This document shows, one piece after another, positions 27,080-38,904 of a stretch of 64,000 bases of DNA. The notes beneath the pieces are model-generated. The model saw only the letters and a program-made list of their open reading frames with translations. It had not been told where the DNA came from and searched no databases. A program made the translations under genes and the position numbers. Each line of letters starts with the position of its first letter. The first letter of the stretch is position 1. This DNA is from Pomacea canaliculata. Taxonomy: Eukaryota > Mollusca > Gastropoda > Architaenioglossa > Ampullariidae. The stretch covers positions 10,280,758-10,344,757 of the forward strand of contig NC_037600.1 of assembly GCF_003073045.1 (NCBI RefSeq), in the 5' to 3' direction.

Positions 27080-30000
27080 TCACGCTTGGGCTGTTGGTGG
27101 CGCTGGCACGAAGGCCCGGGTGTGCTCGTTGTGGTTCACAATCTCCCATTTGCCGATCCAAGGGCCCGTAACTCTGGTGTCGAAGTCGGGATCAATCCCC
27201 TGTAACGTAAGCTCACGCGCAGTTAAAGGGCAACTCGAGGAATTTTTTTTAAAAATCAAATGATTTTAGTATAAGATATCAATAGTTCAAATCTGAGCCA
27301 AAATCCACATTCCGTTCATAATATTTGTGATATACAAGCCTTTGAACTTTGCGATTCTCACCACGGTATCCGAAAATATCGAGACTTCATTTTTGTCTGA
27401 CGTAACACAATTATTTTTTATGCAATGCTTTAATAGCACTTACACTTAATTCACGAATGGGTCGCGGAGTTCAGTGACGTCAATATTTACAATTTAAATC
27501 AATCCATACATACTTTCTCGAAAACAACTTATTTAAGAATATCACAATCCTTCTTTTGTTGGCGCTATATTCTGTCAGCCTGTAAATTTTCTGACTGCTT
27601 GGGTTAGCCTTTAAGCGCGGGTACAGGCAGACAGGACGAAATCAAATCTACCTTCCTCGGGGAAGGCCGTGTGACTTAGGTCGCACTCACCTCGTCCTTC
27701 ATGTGACGTTTCTGCCAGACGGCCTTGCGGTCCACTTTGAGAAAGTCCTCCCAGTCTGGCTTCAGGTCCGGCAGGTCTGGCGTCCTCATCAGTATGCCTT
27801 TCTGAATGCCGTAAAAACCAAAGTTGTCCCGCGGAGACTGCCAGCGAAGGTCCACGCTCCATCGCACATCGTTGGAGACGTTGGGCAAACTGGGAAGAAC
27901 AGAGATTTACGTGCTTTGGTTTATCTGTCTTTCTGTCTAAATGTGTTAAACACAATCCGTTGGACCCACCAGAGACCGACCGTTGAATGAATAAATAAAC
28001 TGTGTGGAATCCAGCTAATGATCCACAAAAATATCATCTTTAAACTGTTAAGAAGACAAAGGCAGAGTGCTCAAAATGAAAGAAAGAAAGAAAAAAAAAA
28101 GAGGTGATCTTGACAATCTCAAAACTACCTCCTCGCTAGAAAGACTTAAACCATCTCTAAGCCATGAAGTAAGCGTTCTGTTATCAATTTGATTGTGTAA
28201 AGAAGAAAGATTAAACTATTTGTCAGTCTCTAGTAGAAGCTGAAAGACTTTAATAGCAGTTATTTTTTGTACCTCCGATGTGGAGTAAGGTTGTGGAAAA
28301 GAATAAATCCGCCGTATTCCACAGGTTCTACATGAATGTCTTCTTCGAGGTCAACACCTGAAAATTGTACCAGCATTGATAAAAAAAACTTTGTTTTGTG
28401 GTTTTCTTTTCTTTTCTTATTTGTTTGCTTTATTTTTGTTTTTATAGTTCTTTTTGTTCTTATATTGTGTGCCAGAACTTTTTTACCTGTGGACAAACTA
28501 AGGAACAAACAGTACAGGTATATAGACAATAAAGGGATATACTTGCAGCTGTACAAGGATAATTACTCTCTCTCTCTGTGAACGTGCGTGCGTGTGTGTG
28601 AAACAGCCGGTGTACAGCAAATGAGTGTGTATTAACCATGAGCAGTGAATTAGAAAGGAAAACGCACCCAGCGAATCCTTCATGTCTTGTTCGTCCAGCA
28701 TGACGTACCACGTGGGGCCTTGGCAACACGTGTGCACAGCCACCTTTCCGCTTTTGTGGCCGTTCTTCGCCATCTAAAGTAGGTCATTCACACGTCACCA
28801 ACACGTTCTGAACACGTCACCACATACACACAAGTCTCTGCAACCTCCCCTTTCTATCTGGTCATACCTTCTCTATGATGGCATTGATGTCTCACAGGTA
28901 AATTATGTCATCCTAGATAACTTTCCTTCTGAAGCAGTTAATAATTATAATACAAAAATGCCTTTAAATAGTGTCTAGTAAGATCTAGATTCAACGGAGA
29001 CAAATAAATTAACAATATTTGCCACACTGGACCAAGTGATACAACCAATTTGTTGAATAATACATTTGACACAAATTTCATGTTCATTATCACCTTTTTT
29101 TAAGTCTTAATTTACACAATTTATGTTCGTTTCTGAATACTGAACTCCATTGTTCATTCACTGTTTGTTATAAAAATAAAATTTATTTTTAAAAAAATGT
29201 TTATGCCTGCCTGCATGCACCCATTTTCCGGTATAGCGTCAAGAAAGGGTATCCACGCCGTGGCAATCAAGTGGTCATATGACTCATTACTCATGTAGGC
29301 GCTGTCTGAAAAATGAAGAGGTCATTGATGAATATGCCCACGTCAATCTTGCATCCATATAAAACAACGTTTGTCCTAAATTGCGCTCGTTTTGTTGGCA
29401 TGTTTGTGTGTGTGTGTGTGTGCATGATCTTCGCATAGCAATTATCTTGGCAATTACTCCATCCACTTATTTTTATAAGTAGTTTTTACAACATTTTAAA
29501 CACACGCATCATACATGTATGAATGTGTCCTGCCACTCGTATATCCAGGGCTTCTGCTTACGCAAAAAATTGCGTACAGTACGCATTAAAAGTTCGGAGG
29601 ACCCCTTCAATTTTCGTCAATGGGGTCCCCTCCAAAGTGGGGCGAAGAACAGGACCCTTAAAAAATCTGAAGAAGGGCTCCCTGCCCCACCCCAAAGAAT
29701 TAGCGCCTTAGCAGAGAAGCCCTGATATCCATAAACAAAATACATATATAGTTGTGTGCAATTTGTGTTTGTGCGTGTGTGAGGGAGTGGGGGTTGGTAG
29801 GTGGGATGGAATACGCGGGAGCCCATGTTTGGATATGTGTATGTCTCAGAATGTATTATGTGTCCGTGTATGCTTGCGTGCGTTTGTGTGTGAGGATGAT
29901 AAAGCTAGCAAACATCTTGGCAATTATTACGGCAGCACACCTTGGTGCCAGGGAATGTTGACGGCCTCGCTAAAGGGTGTCTTGGTACGAAGGTTCCACG

Positions 30001-32604
30001 TCGGGTGGCCGGCGATTTCTGGCCCCAGGATCTGCTCCAGGAGGTTGAGAAGCCGCTCGTTGCTCCACAGGGCGCGAAAAGACTACCAAAAAAATAAATT
30101 AATTATTATTTTGGGATTTTTTCCTACAGTCACCCTCCAGCGGTTTATATGTTTTTGATGATGTGTAAGGAATGAAGACAACATACAATTGGTTTTCTCG
30201 TGTGCGGACGTTTTGCCGACGGACGTTTCACCGCCGGACGTTTCGGAGCCGGACGTTTTGTCGACTGGACGTTTCCGCTGGACGTTTCGGGTCGGACCGT
30301 TTTTGCCGACCGCGTTTCGCCGCATTATGTCAGAGAGAAGAGAGAGAGCTTACTTACTTCTCAAAGAATGAAAGTAACTACTAGATACACAATAATTCTT
30401 TATTTCAAACAAAATTGACACACAGACATTCACAGACAGTTCACTTTGATTGTCACAGATTATGCGCAAACTAGCTTTGAGAAAAAACATTGATCAATGC
30501 CGAGAGAAATGTGAGCTAACGTTCACATGAGGAGGGATAGTGAGAGAAGAGTTCACTGATACATTGAATCCAATGGCGAGAGAAATGTGTGAGCTAAGGG
30601 GCGTCCCACACTTGACTTCGGCTAAAGGTCCCGCGTGAAATGCCCCGAAATGAAGTGTCCCGCGCCGAAACGTCCGGCGGTAAAGCGCCGTCGGCAAAAG
30701 ACTCCGACTCCGAAACGTCACGGTGCGAAACGTCCGATCGCAAAACGTCCGGCTCCGAAAACGTCCGGCAGGCAAACGTCCGGCGGCGAAAAGTCCGTGT
30801 ACCGGTTTTCTGATGTATATAAATAACGCAGAGTATGCCCAAGAAGTATGTCCTGACGTGTAAACATTGTAGGGTGCACATAAGGGATACTTTATGATGT
30901 GTAAAAATATTGGCTACGCATAAGTGATACTTGCAGACGTGTAAGCAACACAGACTACATACGGCAGGTATTTGCTGGTATTTAAACATCAGGATGTTGG
31001 CGCCTTTGAACTCTTCTTCAAGTTTTGTAAGCCGTTGAAACAATCCGTACTCCTTGTACAGATCTGTCATCGAAAGTGGATAAGCATTACAGTCAGTGCA
31101 CACTTGTAAACACTTACATACACACACAGAACAGCAGTACGTTAAAGCAGTAAATGCTGAATTCAAACTGTACCTACTTTTCACTTTGCCAGCTTTGTAC
31201 AGCTTCTGGGCCAGCTCCTCCACCATGACCTCGATGTCCCGCCGACATGGCTCCAGTTCTTCCGGTGTGAAAAAGTTACGGACTACAATGTAGCCCTACA
31301 GCAATCAAGGGAAGAGAAAGAAAGAAAAATAAATTGTAGAGATGACTCTAATCAGTTTCATTAGTTTCCTCCTTACTTTTGCCTAGATGTCCTCCTCCTC
31401 CTCCTCCTCCACCACCTCCTCATCATCATCATCGATCGTCATCACCATCATCAACAACAACAAAAACGACAAAAACATTAGCAATTTCAACATCTTATAT
31501 TTTATACACTTATTACGCCGTCGTGTGAAGCCTGAAGTAGTAACTTTTACAAGCAAAATATTCCTGCACAATAACGTAAACTGAAATGCAAAAATGCATA
31601 AAAATAAACAGCAAACTATATGCAAGAGAAATCTATCTGCATAGTTTCAAAATATCATTTTGTTTAAAGAAATCTCCACGCTAGGAAAGCGACGAAACAT
31701 CAGTTAATAATATTGCTCTTCTCATGTTATTCGACGTGACAACTGTCATCGTAACTTTAATTTCTGCAGAGCAGAAATGTGACAATGGCTAGTCACGCTT
31801 AATTAATACACCGCTGGCTTTTTAATGTCAACCAGGGCTCGTTGCAAATTGCCCAGAGGCAAATCATCCTCCGCGGGCTGAGTATGTGCATATCGGTGGT
31901 TACGATAGTTATGAACACGGGACAGACACGAGCAGCTGCCTCGTAGCCATACAGTTCAAGGACGAAAGGCGACCCTCGCTATTTTCATACCTGCATTTCC
32001 TTGACTACTGCGCATGAGCATTTGAACACACAACGACAAATCTTCAAAAAGAAGCAGAAATAACTAACTGCTTCGAAAGGAAATTGTAAACGCGAAAAGA
32101 GAGCAGTGCAGTCCAATTTATAAAATATCATCGCAAATCAAGCAAGGAGTGTTTGGTGGTAAACAATCACGAGAAGGTAAATGAATGCCGGCATGCAAAG
32201 CGATCCGCCGCAGATATGCACCCTAAAAATAAAAAAAGAACACTTTTAAAAATTACATCCCAAACAAGATGTGGCCGCCTTCCCAGACCACGAATTGAAG
32301 TCATAACAATCATCACCTAATCTACCAGCAAAGACGAAAAATAACTGCGACCAGTCACACTCTAGATTTGGGAGCTAGAGTCAGTTTCAAGCAGAGCCAG
32401 CCAGGATCCGTCCATTAGATCAGTGACTCACTGCGTTCGCAACTGCATACATAAAATAAAGCGTAACAATCTTGCAATCTAACAATCTTAGATTTTAAAG
32501 AACTAATTTATCAGTTTACCAACCTCATCGAAAGATTTCTGATTTCCCGAGTTAAGGGGAAGTTGACCCTGCCTTGGGTAAAGTCCACGGAGACTGCGTG
32601 GGGG
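27080..32604 (-). CDS. Phytanoyl-CoA dioxygenase (PhyH) family protein
   Basis: Fe(II)/2-oxoglutarate-dependent oxygenase; the family includes phytanoyl-CoA 2-hydroxylase, but the substrate here is unknown. Exons on the minus strand: 32520-32604, 31178-31295, 30963-31063, 29941-30082, 29211-29305, 28668-28773, 28273-28357, 27691-27889 and 27080-27199. From 31295 onward phases close and give 321 residues. Landmarks in order: GYIVVRNFFTPEELEPCRRD; GHPTWNLRTKTP; the metal-binding HxD motif in NIPWHQDSAY, split by an intron; TAWIPFLDAIPENGCMQ; the distal His in LFHNLTPHRS; and the 2-oxoglutarate-binding Arg region VRWSVDLRWQSP. The HxD and distal His are intact, so the enzyme looks active. The first listed exon (NSPHAVSVDFTQGRVNFPLT) looks like the usual N-terminus. 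A short exon between it and 31295 is probably missed, since the residues just before GYIVV are absent. The intron after 29211 appears to use a GC donor. No peroxisomal targeting tail is evident (ends PTAQA). Confidence 0.9.
29546..29724. mobile_element. Non-autonomous DNA transposon (MITE), hAT-like ends
   Basis: The left end CAGGGCTTCTGCT and right end AGCAGAGAAGCCCTG are imperfect inverted repeats. The flanks share ATATC on both sides (29541-29545 and 29725-29729). Length is 179 bp, with no coding capacity. It sits in an intron of the PhyH gene. The CAGGG-type ends suggest hAT, but the shared flank is shorter than the 8 bp typical of that group. Confidence 0.6.
30195..30805. mobile_element. 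Foldback-like element: inverted arms built of short tandem subrepeats
   Basis: The left arm (about 30195-30325) holds repeated CGGACGTTT units spaced roughly 15 bases apart. The right arm (about 30655-30805) holds the same units in reverse complement (AAACGTCCG). A unique-looking 330 bp centre separates them. The whole lies in the PhyH intron between 30083 and 30962. This is the structure of Foldback-type non-autonomous elements; no transposase is present. Confidence 0.6.
31389..31450. repeat. TCC/TCA microsatellite
   Basis: Short run of TCC units passing into TCA units in a PhyH intron. Confidence 0.85.
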
Positions 32605-32855
32605 CTGTTGAAAGGAGACAGTATGCCTTGTCACGAGCCGGAATGCTGGATTGACTCTTCGTGATCAGGAGAGTTTACTGTTGTGGCAAAAAATGAGTGC
32701 TTTTAATTATTAAGGCAATGACCTTAGATGTCGTCCTTATTTAAGTATTAGAGAAGCTAATTAGTGCTTTAAAATGATAATATAAATTATAGCGGACAAT
32801 GATCCAGCGTGAAATGAAATCGCAAGAAACTGAGACCGTATTTTAGGGTTTAGAG

Positions 32856-33069
32856 CAGTGGTGGGCAATTAATTTTCCCAAGGGGCCGCATGAGACATTG
32901 GGATGGTTTTAGAGGGCCGGACTAATATAGTTAACTTATACAGTTTTACCAACAATACTGTATACTCATCGATAGTGTTTATATCTACTGGCGGCGGGCG
33001 CGGCCAGCGGGCGGGCCAGCGGGCGGGCCGGTCAGAGACAGGAGGCGGGCCGGCCTTTGCACAGGTCTG
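32856..33069. mobile_element. hAT-like MITE with 8-bp target duplication
   Basis: The 214-bp element begins CAGTGGTGGGCAA and ends TTTGCACAGGTCTG, imperfect inverted termini of hAT style. It is flanked by the identical octamer GTTTAGAG at 32848-32855 and 33070-33077; 8-bp duplications are diagnostic of hAT insertions. The interior is GC-rich (GGGCGGGCC units) and non-coding. Confidence 0.75.
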
Positions 33070-33449
33070 GTTTAGAGAGTTATGACGATGTTTCAGAAGA
33101 CGACGACTGTATTAAAAAAAATTATATATATATATAAATATAAAAAATCATCTGAAAATAAACCCTAATACTTCTTTTGGAGAACAAGTTAATATAGTTT
33201 AGTTTATTCGTTGCTGCTCCTTTGAGGAGCATAAGGCCGCAACAAAAATTAATATAAGAACTAATCTTATTTTCAAGTCATAAATGTTACTGCAAAATAG
33301 TAACTCTTCAGTCGCTCCAAAGACTGCTTAAAATAAGATAACAGGCCCCAGCTCTCGCTGACATTCATAGTGGGAGACATTTGCAACGAACATGGCTTCC
33401 CGTTCCATTTTCTGAAGACAAAGTAGTGCAGCTGATAAAGGGAACTTAC

Positions 33450-34753
33450 CTTCCCTGTCTCCTTCTTGAAGTGAACAGCTTATTGGGAAACTTTCGAAAT
33501 CACCGAGTGGGTCCTCTAGGATGCTGTCGTCCTCGCTGTAGCTGTAACTGTAGCTGGACAGCTGTGACGTCTCCTGCAGTCAAAAACCGTGTTTCTACGT
33601 CGCGTTGTGCTTAATCTGTTGACCGTCTACACAACTAGCGTGTCGAAGATAACACAAGTCTTCCCTCAGTGAAGACCTACCTTGACCTGACCTCTTGTGT
33701 AAGACATCTGTGACCATAGTTCTAAAAATAATTTGGGTAAAAGATTTTTTTTAAATAAGCCATTAAAGTAGAGATTGGAGAGTCAGTGTCAGTCCAAGGC
33801 ACCCTGATGCTGTTACTAATCTCTGTGTGCGTGTGCGTGCGTGCGTGTGTGTGTGTGGTGTGATCTTATATCATTTGTTATGTTTGCCATTGATAAATGT
33901 TTGTAATAATTTCAGTCATAAAATTTCTCTAACAGCTATTGTAATGAGTGGTGCTATAAATTCACCTCGAATAGATAAGCGTATTCCAGTGTACAATAAA
34001 CAGCAATGCTGATCTTTAAAAATGTGTGTTCCCGTTTGCTTGTGTGTGTGTGTGTGGTGAGAGAGAGTACAGAGAAAGAGAGAGACATTTGTACATTTGT
34101 CTGTTGCCTATGAGGAAGTTGAAATGGTTGGCATCTGCACGCAGAGACACAGACATTACTTTTTTTTTTTTTTAAAAAGAAGATTTTTGCATCATTCTTG
34201 GATTTCAAACTGTTTTAGAGTTTTGACAGCTAGTTGTGTGCATGTACTGAAACCACCAGATTTAAACCTTGATTTGCTCCCAGCATACCATTTTGAATAA
34301 TAAACAAGAAACACCAAGTTCAGGGAACATGTTTATTTCTTAAAGTGTGGAAAAGCAGCGTATTCAATGGATTATGTATTATTTAAAAGCCGATAAGAAC
34401 GAGATATCCCCTTGCCAGCACTCTTTGATATGTTATCGCCTAATAGCGATACGGTGTATCGAACGAGACAATGTTTTTCCCATCATTGGGTGGATCATGC
34501 ACTTAAAAAGAAACATGTGCATTCCCATATTACCACAGATACATCCCCCACAGACGTCACAAAATGATCATTGCCTTTTGTCATCGATAGTTGAACACTC
34601 GACTTCGGTGATGACAAGGGCTACGTAGCCTTCACAGTGAGTAAGTCGGGTACAGTGTGAGCAAAGAGCGTGAGGGGCAGGGTGAGAATTACCTGCCGGG
34701 CTGTTGTCAGATCTCAGCAAGAAGTTTCCAGCTGTTTCCAGCGACATATCCAT
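33450..34753 (-). CDS. Three phase-compatible orphan exons, unknown protein N-terminus
   Basis: I do not recognise this protein. Three minus-strand exons fit together: 34693-34753 (ATG start, MDMSLETAGNFLLRSDNSPA), 33681-33721 (LWSQMSYTRGQVK) and 33450-33573 (ETSQLSSYSYSYSEDDSILE, then DPLGDFESFP). Each has GT-AG borders (donors GTAATT, GTAGGT, GTAAGT) and the phases 1, 0 and 1 agree. The product is acidic and Ser/Tyr-rich with no signal peptide. The exons lie directly upstream of, and in the same direction as, the PhyH gene. If the PhyH exon at 32520 began at an alternative AG before 32626, the phase would also join. So these could be a 5' extension of that gene, an alternative first part, or a separate gene whose 3' exons I missed. 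Confidence 0.42.
33824..33860. repeat. GT/CG-rich microsatellite
   Basis: Run of GTGC and GTGT units; a second GT run lies near 34037-34058. Confidence 0.8.
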
Positions 34754-34949
34754 TCTGGTTCTAATTGCCGAGCTCTTTTTTTCTGGTCAAGCGCAGCAGA
34801 AGCTACACCAATCGTACATGTCACTGATAAAGACTAGCGGACTGTAACCGTTCCCTTTGCCTAATGGAAAGTCATGTTTTTGATATAACTTTTAGCATCT
34901 GGATCACCTAATTGCTGTGCCGAGCTTTCTAGTGCCACCTCTTCACCTC

Positions 34950-35550
34950 ACCCAACACTTCTTCACTCTCTTCATTGACTACCAGTTAACAGTAGAATAG
35001 ACTGCAAGCTCACACCTCTATGCTAAGGATTCTTTAAATTCTCCTCCCCCAACTACTTTACTGAAATCTTGTCTGTCCACACTCCTGCCCCAAACCTTCG
35101 CTCCTCATCAGACTCCTGCATTCTATCCTCCCTTCCACAAAGTCACATGGACAATGGATGTTCTCCCTCTGTGCTGCTAAGCAGTGGAACTCTCTTCGTC
35201 ATCACATTCGCCTCTCGGACTACAAGGCTACATTCAAACTTTTTCTGAAAACATATCTGTTCATTAAGTACTGTTCCTTTACTTAGTATTCTTAATTCCC
35301 TGGCAATACTCTCTGCCATGCTAACCATCATGTAACGCTTCCATCTGACACTGTTTATAGTATCTACATCCCTTCATACCTTCATCCATTGCTTAACGAT
35401 CTACTCTTGTACCTGATCTTTATGTTGTTCAGTGTGTCTACACGTACCTCACTGTTTACTTTCATTTATCAGTACTGGTCTGCACAGACAGTGTGATCTA
35501 TCTTGGTCGTGATGCTGCGCGTTAATAAGTTCCCATTATCATTATTATTA
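34950..35550 (+). mobile_element. 5'-truncated LINE, 3' end of reverse transcriptase ORF
   Basis: The translated segment CAAKQWNSLRHHIRLSDYKA, then TFKLFLKTYLFIKY and a stop near 35283, matches the common C-terminal tail of non-LTR retrotransposon ORF2 proteins (recalled form: AA..WNSLP..IR...S...FK..LKT.LF). Weaker traces of the preceding LHWLPV-type segment start near 34960. The tail ends in an ATT-rich stretch at about 35540. Left border is approximate and the clade is not resolved. Confidence 0.7.
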
Positions 35551-35666
35551 AACAACTTGCAAAGGATAAACTAATCCAAGGTAGGTAAGCCACATAAAAG
35601 AAGGAGAGCTTGTTATCTCCCGTTTATTGTGTTTCCGTAGTTACGTTATCCGCAAAGTTTTTCTCA

Positions 35667-36245
35667 ATACAGATATAAAAAATTAAATCTATGAAAAACA
35701 AACTGCAGGTTTATCACAGTTTTGAATTGTTTATTTAATTTGTCTGTTTTTGCTATCTTTAGCAAAATGCATCCTGAGGAAACGTTTAGTTTCCAAGTAA
35801 ATCACACTGGAAAAAGAAGCATGCACGGGTTGACTTTTTCTGTTCATTTAGACTTCCTAGTCTTTCCGTTTCCGTTCTCACGCTTTTCCTTTGAAAGATC
35901 AAGTTATGTTTACACCAGATACAATGCTGACATTAATTGTAATATTTCTTTTTGCGATATCGAGTCAGTTATTAGCTGTGTGTGTGGAATAGCCGTTACG
36001 ACAACCTAGATACTTAATTGTAATATATAACAACACACAAACACGCACGCACGCAAAGAAAAAATAAAAAGACAGAAACGGGAGAAGAACTCACAAGTTA
36101 AAAAGACATGAAAAGATTTTGTTTCGCTAGAACCCCTATGAGGATGACACAGCATAAAATTTTCTTTCAATGGAAAACATAAGCAAAATAGGGTTTGTTT
36201 ACAAGTCCTTTATTTTACAAGAACATAAGCTGTAATAATGTATCG
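35667..36245. repeat. Dispersed repeat, copy 1
   Basis: Similar over its whole length to 47816-49050, which however carries about 670 extra bases at 48290-48960. Shared landmarks are a CACTGGAAAA(A/G)GAAGCATGC box, a GTTTACACCAGATACAA-type box and a TTTTCTTTCAATGGAAAAC box. A partial third copy lies at 38905-39056. On the minus strand the inner end carries AATAAAGGAC. Family not recognised. Confidence 0.75.
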
Positions 36246-36360
36246 AACTTAAAATGATTTCATTGTAAGATATAAACTCAAAGCTGTTACATGATGCCAA
36301 TAGGTCAAGTCACTTTTCTACGGCTTCAGCGGATATGTAAGTAAATTCTCTTCACGTGCC

Positions 36361-36600
36361 TCAGCTTCCATCAAGTTCGTGTATCTCAGTCTCAACGCGA
36401 GAATCATTGGTGGCGAGGTGGTTCTCTTTCAAGGCATCCGCTGGTATGATGGCCAAGCCAAGTCCGAGCGGAAACGACCTGATGGCCGTGGTGAGAGGAT
36501 GATGGCAGGGGGTTTGGGCCGGAGGGCCGTGGTGGGGAGTCGGACTAGCTTCACCACTGGGTAAGAGCACCACCACGGGCCTTTCCTTAGAGAAGCTGCG
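36361..36600 (-). pseudogene. Exon-like open frame containing a single copy of the minisatellite unit
   Basis: On the minus strand an AG acceptor near 36600 leads into an open frame ending at a stop at 36361 (VVLLPSGEASPTPHHGPP to VETEIHELDGS). An AATAAA lies downstream near 36211. Bases 36549-36583 match the core of the 60-bp minisatellite unit with about 3 differences in 35. The protein is not recognised. It may be a terminal exon of an unidentified gene, a retrocopy, or part of a repeat; nothing upstream could be joined to it. Confidence 0.35.
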
Positions 36601-37309
36601 AGCGGACTAAGCAACGTCGATATAATTTTTTAAAACCTAAAACTATTTTAAAACAAAATTCAGCATTTAAAAATGCTCTTTGTTTAATTTTTAAAGGCAG
36701 ACTGAAGTGACAGAAAAATTACTTTATTATCTGTCATAAAAGGCGAGATCGATATATGAAGCCGACAGAGAACGAGGTCTCGGCTAGCCAGCGTGCACTC
36801 TCGACACAGCAACGAAAGCGTTAGAGACGGTTTATCACGCAGAGAAAAGGCAGACTATGTCTTTGTTGACTACCCCTCGGAAGAAAGAAAGGAGAGAATG
36901 ATAGACTTTAATGGCTGAAAGACGTCTTTGAGGATCGTGATCTCCATGGCTAAACTTTATGTCGAGCATGCATGCAGTCTTTGAAGCACATGCGGCTATA
37001 AGCGTAGACATGTAAAAGTTGACTTATTTGTTCACCTTCAGTACGAACTCTGAACAATGTCATCATTTAATTGTTTCACAATGCTCGTCCAGATGCTGAA
37101 AAACCAGTTGTCAGCAGAAATATAGCCAGACAGCTTGCTCCTTGTGAATCGCGTGGTTAGTTGGTGGTTGGTTGGTGGTTGTTTGATGAGAAATAAAAGT
37201 ATACTTACACCAAGAAGTGATTTCGCACTAATCGGGGGAAAGGAAGGAGGGAGGAAACTGAAGTACTAGGGGGGGGGGGGGAACCCGCAAAATAGGTGTC
37301 ACCTACAGA

Positions 37310-37400
37310 GAGTGTCTCTAGATGAGATCTGAACCAGGACCACTCACTGCGGTAGTAACATTAAAGAATTGTTTTAACCACAACACTACCGGACGCTCGA
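37310..37400 (-). repeat. tRNA-derived SINE head
   Basis: On the minus strand GGTAGTGTTGTGGTTAAAAC (box A region) is followed by GGTCCTGGTTCAGATCTCAT (box B region). A diverged copy with the same order lies at 63455-63545, which supports a dispersed tRNA-like SINE. Confidence 0.6.
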
Positions 37401-38904
37401 TCCGTGACCTCGTGCGAAGGTTATCAGATGTTTAAAGATGTCATGCGCTGTTTTGTGATTTGGAATGACATGTTGATCCATACATTTGGCATTAACCAAT
37501 AAAAAGAGCCTCTTTTTGTTGCACGGTGATTGCTTTCACATGCCGCTGTTTGTACCGATTGTGTGCCCCAATGACTGGTGATCTGTAGCTTCTTCTTGAA
37601 CTGAGCACAATTACTCAATGGGGAAGGAGGTTCGAATCCGCTTGTCCTTATGATTGAGTAGACTTAGACGCTCACAGATTAGTAATACTTGAAGAAGGTT
37701 AGGGTTAGGAACTCCATCCAGCTAAACTGGGCGAAGGTTTTCCACGGTGAAAATACCGGTCACGGCTTGGGACCATCGTGTTCACGAAAACGACTACCCA
37801 TCATTGAAGGGTATAGGCTGTCTCACTTGGATAGGATCGAGATGGCTATCACTAAAGACGACAAGCCAACAGACAGCTTAAATAAAATATCAAGCCTGAT
37901 CTGTCGAGCGTTTACGACGCGCGTGCTACTGGAAAGCTTCATACTCCGCACGCGCTTTTGGGCGAAACTTTATGACCAAAGATTCGGATGTGTGGAATCT
38001 GGCCGTTTGGTCTTGACGGTTCCACCTTCCTGCCAGATATTACTGTAACCCCAGACACTTGACGTGTTTTGTTCAGTCATCTTCCAGGCAGTCAGCGGTA
38101 CCTGCAAACCGATTTTCTTCATGGATTGTTGTTACAATGTTTTATCTCTGTCACTGCCCAGGGGCGCACACTTATTGTAATTATAGTCACTCGTGTTTAA
38201 TGGTTTCAACAGAATTTTGTGCACTAGACAATGTGACATTGTAAGAGACTTTCAGTGAAGACGGACGTGGAAGGGGGGAGGAGGCGGCTTAAATTAATAG
38301 CACCGATTGTGGACAAATTTGATCTTCTGATGCCTCTACAGGTTTTCTGTTTTCCGCTTCACTGGGTTGAATTTTTGTTTAATTGATTATCTACACTTCA
38401 CTATGTTTTTGTTTTATAGGTGAAAAACTTTTATTTTAATTTTTTCGTAATGCACATACACCAGAAACATTAATACACAGATAATACACTAATTAAAACA
38501 TAGAGAGATAATACAGATAAAAAATATAATACCATAAATTTCGGTTTACAAGCCGACTTTGTGCCCTGCGGTTTATAACCACAATGAAGATTTCGCCAAA
38601 TCGTATTAATTTTTCGATGAGCCCCATATTCACGTTATTACGGTGTTAACTGCTTACATTTTTAAATCAAGGCTGCATAAATTAAATAGTTCAGATAATT
38701 TGCTCAACCACACACCCTCATCATGCCGGAACAACGAGACAAAATGCGTACCAGGACAGCTGACCTGGCCATTGAAAAATTGATAAAATTGAGCTATAAA
38801 TCAGTGTGGTTTATGTGTAAATAAAGTAGAGATTAAAATAAAAATTAATGGATGCAGCTTATTTACTTAACAGACAAAAATTTACAAAAGGCGGTGTGGG
38901 GAGT

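Noticed and set aside
37624-37645. GGTTCGAATCC box-B-like motif as part of a tRNA gene
   Set aside because: No matching A box and no cloverleaf around it; at best a SINE relic.
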